Source: a virus. From it: a stretch of DNA of 50,872 nt. Position numbers and translations under genes: made by a program. A model generated the notes under the pieces. It searched no databases, was not told where the DNA came from, and saw nothing but the letters and a program-made list of their open reading frames with translations. Location: positions 1 through 50,872 of the IMG/VR virus record IMGVR_UViG_3300034072_001527, one strand, 5' to 3'. How positions within the stretch are numbered: the stretch's first letter is position 1; the number at the start of each line of letters is the position of its first letter. Shown here one piece after another: positions 38,769 to 46,114 of the stretch.

Positions 38769-40074
38769 CTTCCGCATCCCCTTCCTTGTCACCCGCCGCA
38801 ACAAGGACGGCAGCGCCAACTACTACTGGCAGCCCAGCAAGACGCTCGCCGACGCCGGTTGGCACGCCCGCCCGCTCGGCCGCGATGAAGCCGCCGCGAT
38901 CGACGCCGCGCGCGAGATCAACCGCCAGGTGGAACGCTGGCGCGAAGGCGAGGCCCTGCCGAAGATCCGCAGCCGGCCGCAGGACGGCACGCTCGCCGGC
39001 GCGATCGCCGATTACACCCGCACCGTGATCGAGGGCACCCGCGCCAACGGCACCCCGCGCGTCGGTGACAACACCGCGCGCACCTATCGCACCGGCCTCA
39101 AGCGGCTCGAGACATGGGGCGGCAAGTTTCCGCTCGCTTACATCACCCGCCAGCGCGTCCGCGCTCTGCGCGACGGCATGATGAAATCGGGCGTCGGCGA
39201 ACACGCGATCCACAACACGCTCAAGATGGGCCGCCAGCTGTTCGCATGGCTGATCGACGAAGGGCGATGGGAGCAGGGCAAGAACCCCTTCGAGGCGTTC
39301 GGCATGGCCGCCCCGGATCCGCGCCAGACGATATGGAGCCCGCCCGCGCGCGAGCTGATCGTCGCCACCGCCGACCGGCTCGGTTTCCCCTCGATCGCGC
39401 TCGCCGTCATGCTCGGCTATGCGATCGGCCAGCGCGAGGCTGATATCCTCGAGACGACGATCCCCCAGTGGGTCGCCCTGCCCGAACACAAGATGCAGCC
39501 CGAGGACCACGCCGTGCTCGCCGCCGCCGCGCCCGATGGCGTGCCGCGCGGGATCCGCATCCGCCAGATCAAGACCGGCGCCTGGATCGAGGTTCCCGTG
39601 GTGGGCGAGGTCCGCCGCCGGGTCGAAGCCAACATCGCCCGCGCACGCGCCGCCGGCCGCTTCGAGCTGATCCTTGATGACACCCGCGTGATCACCGATC
39701 GCCGGATGGAGAAGGGGACACAAGGAACGCTGGCGGCATACGAAGGCAAGCACGGCGCCACCCGCTTCCAGCGCGACTTCGCCGAGATCCGCGAAGCCGC
39801 CGCCGCGTCGGCCGCCGCCAATGGCGATGAGGCGCTCGCGGCCGAGATCCGCGCGCTGCAATTCCGCGACCTGCGCCGCACCTGCGTGGTGTACCTGGGC
39901 GAGCTCGGCCTCGAGGATCACCTGATCGCCGCGATAACCGGCCACGATATCGACGAGACGCGCCGGATCCTCAAGGTGTACATGCCCCGCACCACCGGCC
40001 GCGCCGCCCGCGCGATCGCACTGGTGACCGCGAGGGAAGCGAAGGAAGCCGGGAAGAAGGAGAGTAACCGATGA
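38761..40074 (+). CDS. int: Tyrosine integrase of element 1
   Basis: The 437-residue recombinase has an arm-binding N-terminus, a core-binding domain (about 75-185) and a catalytic domain with Arg225 (GQREAD), Lys271 (RQIKTG), Arg372/373 (RDLRRT), His395 (TGHD) and the nucleophile Tyr407 (KVYMPR). It would recombine the tRNA-Gly 5' half. It sits 283 bp from the right-hand attachment core, beside two copies of the ATCCTTCCAA repeat that are candidate arm sites. Confidence 0.9.
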   Translation: MASFRIPFLVTRRNKDGSANYYWQPSKTLADAGWHARPLGRDEAAAIDAAREINRQVERWREGEALPKIRSRPQDGTLAGAIADYTRTVIEGTRANGTPRVGDNTARTYRTGLKRLETWGGKFPLAYITRQRVRALRDGMMKSGVGEHAIHNTLKMGRQLFAWLIDEGRWEQGKNPFEAFGMAAPDPRQTIWSPPARELIVATADRLGFPSIALAVMLGYAIGQREADILETTIPQWVALPEHKMQPEDHAVLAAAAPDGVPRGIRIRQIKTGAWIEVPVVGEVRRRVEANIARARAAGRFELILDDTRVITDRRMEKGTQGTLAAYEGKHGATRFQRDFAEIREAAAASAAANGDEALAAEIRALQFRDLRRTCVVYLGELGLEDHLIAAITGHDIDETRRILKVYMPRTTGRAARAIALVTAREAKEAGKKESNR

Positions 40075-40277
40075 TCACCTACGGCACGATGGATGCAAAG
40101 CCCGGCGACCAATGCAGCAACTCGCCATGGATAGACTATTTCACCACGCCTTGCTGCTACCAGGACGTGGAGGATGGCACTACCGAATGCCCCAGTTGCG
40201 GCGCCCCGATCGAATGCCGTTATGAACAGCAGCCGGTCGCGATCTGCACCATTCGAGATCCCGAGGATGACGACTGA
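40071..40277 (+). CDS. Small zinc-ribbon-like protein
   Basis: The 68-residue acidic protein starts MITYGTMDAKPGDQCSNSPW. It has Cys pairs PCCYQD and CPSCGAPIEC, enough for one zinc site. It is coupled to the integrase by ATGA and is the last gene of element 1. A role in excision control or cargo is unknown. Confidence 0.6.
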   Translation: MITYGTMDAKPGDQCSNSPWIDYFTTPCCYQDVEDGTTECPSCGAPIECRYEQQPVAICTIRDPEDDD

Positions 40278-40310
40278 TCCTTCCAACAAGACCGCCTGAA
40301 ATCCTTCCAA
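40277..40310. repeat. Candidate integrase arm-type sites, right end of element 1
   Basis: ATCCTTCCAAC (40277-40287) and ATCCTTCCAA (40301-40310) are direct repeats 24 bp apart, between the integrase operon and the attachment core. Together with the copy at 138-148 they flank the prophage. A further copy of the 11-mer at 27244-27254 lies inside the phage, next to the candidate origin region. Confidence 0.5.
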
Positions 40311-40356
40311 TTCACCACAATTCGCGGCAAATTCTCTAGGAAAATCAGTAACCGCC

Positions 40357-40398
40357 AAGCTTGGGAAGCTTCTGCTCTACCATTGAGCTACACCCGCA
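40357..40398. repeat. Attachment-site core, copy 2 (element 1 / element 2 junction)
   Basis: This is an exact copy of the tRNA-Gly 5' half, matching 57-98 over 42 bp. It lacks the tRNA 3' half, so it cannot give a functional tRNA. To the left lie the end of element 1 and its integrase; to the right lies the end of element 2 with its own integrase pointing toward this site. Confidence 0.92.
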
Positions 40399-40444
40399 TT
40401 TCAATAGCTTAGGCCATCGAAACCCCGGCAGTTTACAATGCGGT

Positions 40445-41569
40445 TTACACATCGCCCCGGAGCCGCCGGGTCAAATCACTCACAATGGCCCTGTCGTCAA
40501 CATACTTTTTCCGGATTTGATCGACGTGCTGGGGAGACCAGCCCATCCGTTCGGCGACCTCATTGTTGGTGAGATTTGCATTGGCGTGCGCGATGATGCG
40601 AGTTGCAAACGTCCCGCGAAGATCGTGCAGTCGCTTCTGGATGCGCCTTTCCTCACCAGTGATCGGATCACGTTCAGTGTGCCAGATGCCCGCCCCATTA
40701 TTGGCTCGCTTGCGTGCATCATGAAAGCTGGAATTCAAGCCATCGCCCGTCCAAGATTTTCCAAGGCTATTCACGAGCACAGTCTCCACGTTTGGCCTCC
40801 TTGGCCTCTCACGAAGGGCATCAAGCAGTTGATCGAGTTCCTGAAGCCTAGGGAGAGAGACAGTAAATCGCTTGCCCCGTGAACGCTTTGCGGCGGTCCT
40901 ACGAATACCAACATCACCGACCTCATCCCAACGCAAGGCTACCAAATCTGCGCGCCGCAAACCTGTAAGGACGGCGAGGTCGATGGCATCGCGAAGCGGC
41001 TGATCTGCAACCGCCTTAATGGCCTCCAAATCTTCAGGCAGCCAAATGACCGCCGCGCGACCCTCGGGGCGGTCGATAGTCGGGATGCCAATAGCTGGAT
41101 TGTGGATCATATGCCCTTCGAGCACAGCCCACTGGAAGAACTTCCTTAGCACCATGATCGCGATGTCCGCCGTGCGTGCGGTGTCCGACATGCTGTTGCG
41201 CCAAGCGACAATCTTGGGCCTCATTCTGAGATCATCTAGGGCCTTTAGCGGGGCCTTCCCCCACTTCTTCTCGATCCGGTCTAGAGACGCACCCCACACC
41301 TTTTGCGTGCTGACTGCTAGGCTTTTCCATTCGTTGGATGCTCGAAAGGCGGTCAGCGCCTTTCCGACGGTATCCGTGGGATCATTCACTTCCTCAGCCC
41401 GCGCGGCAGTGATCCTCGCCCAGTCGTCCGCAGTCACCCTCGGCTTTTTTCCGCCTTCCGACTTACGGACAAGCGGCCCCCCACGCCAAGCGTAGATATA
41501 CCAAGCAGGGCCACTCTTGAGGCGCTTGGGAACGATGTGAGGCCCGCCCTTCAAAGACGGTCCTTCCAC
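40445..41569 (-). CDS. int: Tyrosine integrase of element 2
   Basis: The product is 374 residues from GTG 41569; a TTG at 41554 with GGAAGGA upstream is an alternative that starts MKGGPHIVPKRL. Catalytic residues: Arg205 (TGLRRAD), His315 and Arg318 (LHDLRGT), Trp344 in the place of the second His (MGWS, a common variant) and Tyr356 (KKYVDD). It ends 47 bp from the attachment core and reads toward it. It is unlike the integrase of element 1 in sequence although both use the same tRNA half. A similar C-terminus is seen at 50797. Confidence 0.88.
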   Translation of the reverse strand: MEGPSLKGGPHIVPKRLKSGPAWYIYAWRGGPLVRKSEGGKKPRVTADDWARITAARAEEVNDPTDTVGKALTAFRASNEWKSLAVSTQKVWGASLDRIEKKWGKAPLKALDDLRMRPKIVAWRNSMSDTARTADIAIMVLRKFFQWAVLEGHMIHNPAIGIPTIDRPEGRAAVIWLPEDLEAIKAVADQPLRDAIDLAVLTGLRRADLVALRWDEVGDVGIRRTAAKRSRGKRFTVSLPRLQELDQLLDALRERPRRPNVETVLVNSLGKSWTGDGLNSSFHDARKRANNGAGIWHTERDPITGEERRIQKRLHDLRGTFATRIIAHANANLTNNEVAERMGWSPQHVDQIRKKYVDDRAIVSDLTRRLRGDV

Positions 41570-41775
41570 TCGTCGAAGGCGCTCCCATCGGCCTCGACGG
41601 CCATTGTTGGCGTGAGGACTTTCAGCCCGCCATCGGGGGTGAAGCAGACCGCTCCGATCTCAATGCCACTACTTTTGACCGACCCGAGCAACCGCTTGAT
41701 CTCAGGTCTGGTCAGCTTCGTGGACGAACGCTTCCGGCGGGGTCGGGGCAATGGATTTATCGGACGAATTGGCAT
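41551..41775 (-). CDS. Small basic protein coupled to the integrase
   Basis: From ATG 41775 (AAAGGAGC eight bases upstream) the product is 74 residues, MPIRPINPLPRPRRKRSSTK, then a mixed alpha/beta part ending FDEWKDRL. It overlaps the integrase start, so the two are co-translated. Its place and basic N-terminus suit a recombination directionality factor, but no family was recognised. Confidence 0.6.
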   Translation of the reverse strand: MPIRPINPLPRPRRKRSSTKLTRPEIKRLLGSVKSSGIEIGAVCFTPDGGLKVLTPTMAVEADGSAFDEWKDRL

Positions 41776-41916
41776 AAAACTGCTCCTTTCGCCCGAATTT
41801 AGCAGCCCCGCGGAAGAATTAAAGCGCTGATTTATTGACATAAAAAGTCGGTGTTCTTAAATTGCAACAGTTGCCCGGATTGATGCTAGTAATCACCCAG
41901 CCTCACTCACTGTTCG

Positions 41917-43368
41917 ATGCCTGCAAAGGGGGTTGTTGAGTTGCCAATTGTTCCCGCCTCTCGCGCTTCGCACCGCGTTGCTAGGGAACTCCCGCCATAT
42001 CAGCGGTTTCAGCGTGATTTCCCGGACTTTACGGACAAGATGAATGGCCTGCGGAAAGCGTTCACGCGGGATTGCGAGCGACTGGGCGGGTTGGACCAGC
42101 GGTCACAGCGCGGTGCCATCCGGCAATTGCTGCGCAATCGACAATTCTTTCCGCTCTTCGCCTTCGACGCGCTGAAGCGGTGCGACGAGTTTGCGCACGC
42201 AAACCCCGCCGTGGTTGAGGCGCTCGCCGACCAGTTCGACCCGTTTAATCCTATCGAGGACGAGCTTGCCATAATTCGCAATGTCGCTGCCCGTGCGAGC
42301 AGAACGCGGCATGTGATGGATTTTGGACCCAAGCGGAGGATGCATCAGCAAACCATTGCCCGCATCGTCCGCCACACCCATTCCCCCTTGGACAATCAAA
42401 AGTTGTTCCATGGCGGGATGCCGACGGCGCTTAGCGCCATCGAAGCTGCCATCTCGGCTGGAGCAACGCACGCCATGGAAGTGGACTTCGTCAACTTCTA
42501 CGGCAGTGTCCGCTTTGACGGGTTGGTCGAAGTCATGCGGCCACTACCGGCATCGGTCACGTCGCATGTCATCTGGGACGAAACGTGGCGCAACGGCGAA
42601 TTGCTCGTTAACGCGGCACCATCGTCGCACCATGCTACCCCCGAGATACCGAAGGGTCTTCCACTGGGGTCCTCAACATCTCCAATCGTTGGTGAAGTGC
42701 TGATTGCTCGATTGCTGGAGGCCGCGCAGCTTCCCGACATCGTCACCTATGCCGACAATCTGTGCGTCCTAGGGCGTTCAGAGGAAGAGGTGCTTGAGCG
42801 GTTCCACACGCTCCAGACGGTTCTCAGGAACCTGCCTTTCGCTTGTATCTCGGGGCTTAGCATGGCCTCAAATGAAATTCGGAATGTGATCGAACGGGAA
42901 AAACCCAGCAAGTTCGGGATCGAGTTCGCGAACCACGAGAGCATCGTTGCGCAATGTGCGGAGGGCGTAGCCTCGATTGGTGGCTGGCGACCATCGGCGG
43001 CGAAGCTTCAGGATTTTCAGATCAGCGCGTCGGACCGTGTCTCTGTCTCGCAATTGAACCGAGCAATCCGGCAAGTGCGTAACCGAGCCAGATATTACCC
43101 AAGTTGGCCTGAAGGCGAGAAGATGGAGGCCGAGTTTGTTGCCGGACTGCTTTGCAGAAAGTTCAGGCTACAGCCCTCGCAAGCCAACCTGCGAGATGCT
43201 GTCAACGCAGTTGTGACGGCGGCTATCGCGTGGGAAGGTGAGCGACCCTTTCACGATTTCCTCGATGACCAGAACGAACCACTCGAAGCCGCAATCGAGC
43301 GCAAGCTAGAGGCAATGGCACGCATCGCTGCAACTCCACGGAGAGGATCGAGGGTTTGCCTCGACTAG
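41917..43368 (+). CDS. Reverse-transcriptase-like protein with YADN box
   Basis: The 483-residue protein has RT palm motifs in order: motif A MEVDFVNFYGSV (Asp190), motif B IPKGLPLGSSTSPIVG (245-258), motif C TYADNLCVLG (YADN at 278-281) and a later KFGIEF. The usual YxDD is YADN here; the first Asp is kept. A 180-residue N-terminal helical region and a 120-residue C-terminal helical region flank the palm. No intron, retron-type RNA or diversity-generating repeats were recognised nearby, so an anti-phage RT (Abi/DRT/unknown-group) is the most likely class. A TTG at 41941 after GGGGG is an alternative start. Confidence 0.78.
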   Translation: MPAKGVVELPIVPASRASHRVARELPPYQRFQRDFPDFTDKMNGLRKAFTRDCERLGGLDQRSQRGAIRQLLRNRQFFPLFAFDALKRCDEFAHANPAVVEALADQFDPFNPIEDELAIIRNVAARASRTRHVMDFGPKRRMHQQTIARIVRHTHSPLDNQKLFHGGMPTALSAIEAAISAGATHAMEVDFVNFYGSVRFDGLVEVMRPLPASVTSHVIWDETWRNGELLVNAAPSSHHATPEIPKGLPLGSSTSPIVGEVLIARLLEAAQLPDIVTYADNLCVLGRSEEEVLERFHTLQTVLRNLPFACISGLSMASNEIRNVIEREKPSKFGIEFANHESIVAQCAEGVASIGGWRPSAAKLQDFQISASDRVSVSQLNRAIRQVRNRARYYPSWPEGEKMEAEFVAGLLCRKFRLQPSQANLRDAVNAVVTAAIAWEGERPFHDFLDDQNEPLEAAIERKLEAMARIAATPRRGSRVCLD

Positions 43369-43391
43369 CTACGCGCCGATCCCCTGCCCCC

Positions 43392-43407
43392 TTGCAACCC
43401 GTTGCAA
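43392..43407. repeat. Paired TTGCAA sites
   Basis: TTGCAA at 43392-43397 and 43402-43407, spaced 10 bp (CTTGCAACCCGTTGCAAC). A pair with the same spacing lies at 50624-50639 upstream of the methyltransferase gene, and a single TTGCAAC lies at 41862 beside the RT gene. They may be binding sites of a regulator of element 2. Confidence 0.35.
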
Positions 43408-43450
43408 CTGCGACGCACAAACAGGAGGGCACGAGGTCGATCAGCGTGCG

Positions 43451-44212
43451 CTACGGCACGTAAGCCTCATCGCGGTCGGCCCTGACGCAAACCTGTTTCC
43501 AGACATTGTCGATGCTGTCACCGGCTGCAAAATCTGAGGCGAGGAAGGCGAAGTCAGGAACGTCTCCTGCTGCGATGAACCGCTGGAACCCAGAATAACC
43601 GCCGAAGCCGTTCTTGGAGTTCACCTCCCCGCAAACCACGGGTGCAGAGCCGCCAGAATAGAAGCGCGAGTTGCGGAAATCGGCGCTGCCCGGATCGCGA
43701 AGGCGAGCCTTGATCGCGTCGTGCGATCTGACGATCCACAATTGCTGCTTACCAACATCAGCGAACGGGCTTTCGTCGCTCTTGGCGACTGCCTCGGGTT
43801 CCGACTGCGCAGACGGCTTCGCCTCGGGTTTGGGTGCGGCTTGGGCCTTGGTTGCCTTCTTGCCCGCATCCGCGATCTTTTCGGCGTCAGCATCCTTCGT
43901 CTTGAACTTTGTCGGGTCAGCCGTTGCGCCGATCATGACCATGGAAATGATGGACGCAACTGCGAACTGCCACCGAGAAATCCGCTCGGTGTATGGCTTG
44001 ATAGCGCCAAGCGCGACAGCACAGAACACCAGCACAAAAACCTCATTCAAACCAAGCTGGCTTTTGTCTGAAGCCGTAGCCCCGCAGGCCAATCCGGAAA
44101 GGAACGCAATGACAGCGAACTGCCAGCGATTTAGGTGGCTGGTGTATGGTTTGATCACGCCAAGCGTCGCAGCCAGAAACGCGATGAGAAAGAACCCAGA
44201 AACCACCTGCAT
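43451..44212 (-). CDS. Membrane protein with duplicated TM module
   Basis: The 253-residue protein is read from ATG 44212 (AAGGGG seven bases upstream). Residues 1-100 hold two copies of one module: LGVIKPYTSHLNRWQFAV and LGAIKPYTERISRWQFAV, each flanked by hydrophobic helices (four TM in all). An Ala/Lys/Pro linker (115-145) leads to a soluble domain (ARLRDPGSADFRNSRF, VVCGEVN) seen in other envelope-associated proteins. Function unknown; it could be an effector or an immunity-type membrane protein. It is divergent from an XRE regulator. Confidence 0.65.
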   Translation of the reverse strand: MQVVSGFFLIAFLAATLGVIKPYTSHLNRWQFAVIAFLSGLACGATASDKSQLGLNEVFVLVFCAVALGAIKPYTERISRWQFAVASIISMVMIGATADPTKFKTKDADAEKIADAGKKATKAQAAPKPEAKPSAQSEPEAVAKSDESPFADVGKQQLWIVRSHDAIKARLRDPGSADFRNSRFYSGGSAPVVCGEVNSKNGFGGYSGFQRFIAAGDVPDFAFLASDFAAGDSIDNVWKQVCVRADRDEAYVP

Positions 44213-44239
44213 AGCCATCCCCTTGATACGATTAGCAGA

Positions 44240-44292
44240 CTATCGTCTACCAAGCACCAAAGGTGCTGCAAGTGCTTTGTAGCCTATCGTCT
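44240..44292. promoter_or_regulatory. Divergent regulatory region with repeats
   Basis: Two direct copies of CTATCGTCT (44240-44248 and 44284-44292) flank a perfect dyad AGCACC-AAA-GGTGCT (44253-44267). They lie between the membrane-protein gene and the XRE gene and are candidate operators for the XRE protein. Confidence 0.5.
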
Positions 44293-44329
44293 GGTGACTG
44301 GAATTTGAGGCTGTGGTCCATCGTGCTTG

Positions 44330-44551
44330 ATGGGCCTGCGCGATAACCTTGCCGCAAATCTTCTTCGCCTGCGCCGCGAACGTGATCTGCCGCAGGATCA
44401 ATTCGCCGCTGAGATCGGCATCCACCGCACTTACCTGAACCACATCGAGAACCGGAAGCGCGCACCGACGATTGACGTTATCGAGAAGATCATGGCGGCG
44501 CTCGACGTCAGCGTGGTCGATCTGCTCGGCGATCCGCCAAGGGATCGTTAG
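44330..44551 (+). CDS. XRE-family HTH regulator
   Basis: The 73-residue protein is almost only an HTH domain: LAANLLRLRRERDLPQDQFA, IGIHRTYLNHIENRKRAP, then IDVIEKIMAALDVSVVDLL. This is the compact single-domain type that often controls mobile-element cargo (restriction controller or solitary repressor). It is divergent from the four-TM protein gene across a repeat-bearing spacer. Confidence 0.8.
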   Translation: MGLRDNLAANLLRLRRERDLPQDQFAAEIGIHRTYLNHIENRKRAPTIDVIEKIMAALDVSVVDLLGDPPRDR

Positions 44552-44562
44552 GCACTCGCGGC

Positions 44563-45021
44563 TCAACCCATTAAGTGGCGCAACGCCGCGAACACATCTG
44601 GCTGCTTCGCAGCCTCCAGCATCTCAGACCGCGACAACTCCCGCGTAAGCAAGGAATGAACCCAGTCGGCGGCTGGCATCGCAGACAGGAACTGTTCCCA
44701 CCCGACGGGATCGCCGAAGCGGCGATGAACCTTGAAATGGCACGAGCGGCAGATCGGTCGTGCCGCCAGCGGGCGAGCGTATATTTCGCCGTGCCTCATG
44801 CTCCCGGCTGGTTGACCGCACACGTCGCAGGGCGCGGTCCGCGCAATCAGGCCCAGATTGCGGGCGACGGCTACCTTCTGCCAGCCGACAATTCTTTCGG
44901 CACCCGTTGCACCGTTGTAGGATCGCGGGGTGGGCCAGCCCCATCTCGGCAAGAAAGCGCCCTGAGCGATGGCAGCATCGACCGCCCGCTCGATGACAAT
45001 GTCGGCAGGCAGGTCAGGCAT
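44563..45021 (-). CDS. Zinc-binding, HNH-like hypothetical protein
   Basis: The 152-residue product is read from ATG 45021 (GGAGG five bases upstream). It holds CDVCGQPAG and, 25 residues on, ICRSCHFKVHRRFG, a four-Cys zinc knuckle with a following His-Arg-rich loop that recalls HNH endonucleases, though no complete HNH motif is visible. It is the third gene of the resolvase operon. Confidence 0.6.
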   Translation of the reverse strand: MPDLPADIVIERAVDAAIAQGAFLPRWGWPTPRSYNGATGAERIVGWQKVAVARNLGLIARTAPCDVCGQPAGSMRHGEIYARPLAARPICRSCHFKVHRRFGDPVGWEQFLSAMPAADWVHSLLTRELSRSEMLEAAKQPDVFAALRHLMG

Positions 45022-45211
45022 CATGGCCTCCGCACATCGCTTCAATCTCGGCGCACAGGCGCTGGCCGCGCGTCAAGCCTTGTCGCACCTGCCGAGATAG
45101 GCAGTGGCAATACTCGGGCGGCTGATCGGCGCGCTGGCCCTCGACTGTGATCCCGTGGAGGTCTTCGAGCAGCATCGTGAGGCGTGCGAACAGTTCGGCT
45201 GGTTCGGTCAC
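45014..45211 (-). CDS. 65-residue protein, resolvase operon
   Basis: The frame starts at GTG 45211 with GGAGGAT upstream and overlaps the resolvase stop (GTGA). The product (MTEPAELFARLTMLLEDLHG) is helical with a central CHC and a C-terminal Cys. Its stop lies eight bases inside the next gene. No family was recognised. Confidence 0.58.
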   Translation of the reverse strand: MTEPAELFARLTMLLEDLHGITVEGQRADQPPEYCHCLSRQVRQGLTRGQRLCAEIEAMCGGHDA

Positions 45212-45771
45212 GCCCGATCCTCCTTCAAGAGCCGGTATACGGACGCTCGGCTGCAATTGAGCCTAGCGGCGATCTCTGGGGGAGTAAGGCCCTGCCCCGC
45301 CAAGTCGCGCATCATGGGCAATTGTCGGCGGGCTGTAGGCACCCTGCCCTGGTATTTGCCTTCGCGCTTGGCGCGCTCGATCCCTTCGCGCTGCCGGACC
45401 AGCATCAGTTCTCGCTCGAACTGGGCGAGCGCGCCAAACATGGTCAGGACAAGTTTGCCCGTGGGCGACTGGGTGTCCATCTCTGTGCCGCCGAAGTCGA
45501 GCACCCGAAGGCCGACCTTCTTGGCTTCAAGCTGTGCGATGATCTGGAGCAGATCGGACGTTGACCGGGCGAGGCGATCAAGCCGGACAATGACGAACAC
45601 GTCGCCCTCGCGGGCAAAATCGAGAGCGGTGTTGAGTTGCTCCCGCTCAGCGACCGACGACACCTGCTCGAAAAAGACCTTGCTACAACCCATCGAACGG
45701 AGTTGGTCGATTTGCCCCTCCAGTCCAGCCTTCTGGTCGAAGGTCGAGGTCCTCGCATACCCTACTAGCAC
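45208..45771 (-). CDS. Serine recombinase (resolvase/invertase family)
   Basis: The 187-residue protein has the small serine recombinase layout: N-terminal catalytic domain with YARTST (nucleophile Ser9) and the conserved VRLDRLARS, long helix with GKLVLTMFGALAQFERELM, and a C-terminal HTH (LTPPEIAARLNCSRASVYRLL). It probably resolves multimers or inverts DNA of element 2. The GTG start has AGAGGAAA upstream. AATCAGAC repeats upstream (45782-45917) are candidate binding sites. Confidence 0.88.
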   Translation of the reverse strand: MLVGYARTSTFDQKAGLEGQIDQLRSMGCSKVFFEQVSSVAEREQLNTALDFAREGDVFVIVRLDRLARSTSDLLQIIAQLEAKKVGLRVLDFGGTEMDTQSPTGKLVLTMFGALAQFERELMLVRQREGIERAKREGKYQGRVPTARRQLPMMRDLAGQGLTPPEIAARLNCSRASVYRLLKEDRA

Positions 45772-46114
45772 GTCACTTTCCTCTGATTTTCTTCATGAAA
45801 TCAGACTAGGGGAGTGTGCAGGTAGGGCTAGGGCTAAGTGGCATTTCGGCGAGAAGATCGCGCCCCTGAGGGTTCCCCCTCGGACCGCCCCCCCTCAGTA
45901 ATCAGACGAAATCAGACGGAATTGAGGTCTAGGCCTCAGCTAGAATACGTCCAAAAGCCTGAACCTGACCCTTGTGCGACCCGATAGCCATTGCGGGGAC
46001 CGTCCAACATGGGGAAGGCTGTGCGAGATCGGCCTTCATCCCTTTGCCACGCATATGCGCCACCAGTCCCCACTGCCCCAGCCATTCAATCTAGCCATAG
46101 CGAGAACATCGGGT
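45772..46114. other. Intergenic region between resolvase and GHKL genes with AATCAGAC repeats
   Basis: The 343-bp divergent spacer has no convincing gene. AATCAGAC occurs at 45799-45806, 45900-45907 and 45910-45917, with an inverted near-copy at 45782-45788. The last two are 10 bp apart. They may be resolvase subsites or operators for the flanking promoters. A GTG-initiated extension of the GHKL frame back to 45974 is open but lacks a ribosome site. Confidence 0.4.

Larger units (their letters stand above)
58..40398. mobile_element. Element 1: complete temperate podovirus prophage
   Basis: About 40.3 kb is bounded by 41-42-bp exact repeats of the tRNA-Gly 5' half. It has all modules expected of a functional temperate podovirus: lysis, tail fibre, ejection proteins, head and packaging genes on the minus strand, and replication, switch, early genes and an integrase at the right end. 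The tail machine resembles that of T7 (tail tube, nozzle, internal virion proteins), but there is no phage RNA polymerase or DNA polymerase. One possible frameshift (around 9580) is the only sign of decay. Confidence 0.93.

Noticed and set aside
40358-40398. Second and third tRNA-Gly copies as genes
   Set aside because: Both lack the T-arm and the 3' acceptor strand; they are attachment-site duplications.
41842-43450. Retron or diversity-generating retroelement
   Set aside because: No msr/msd-like inverted repeats, no template/variable repeat pair and no target gene were seen near the RT.
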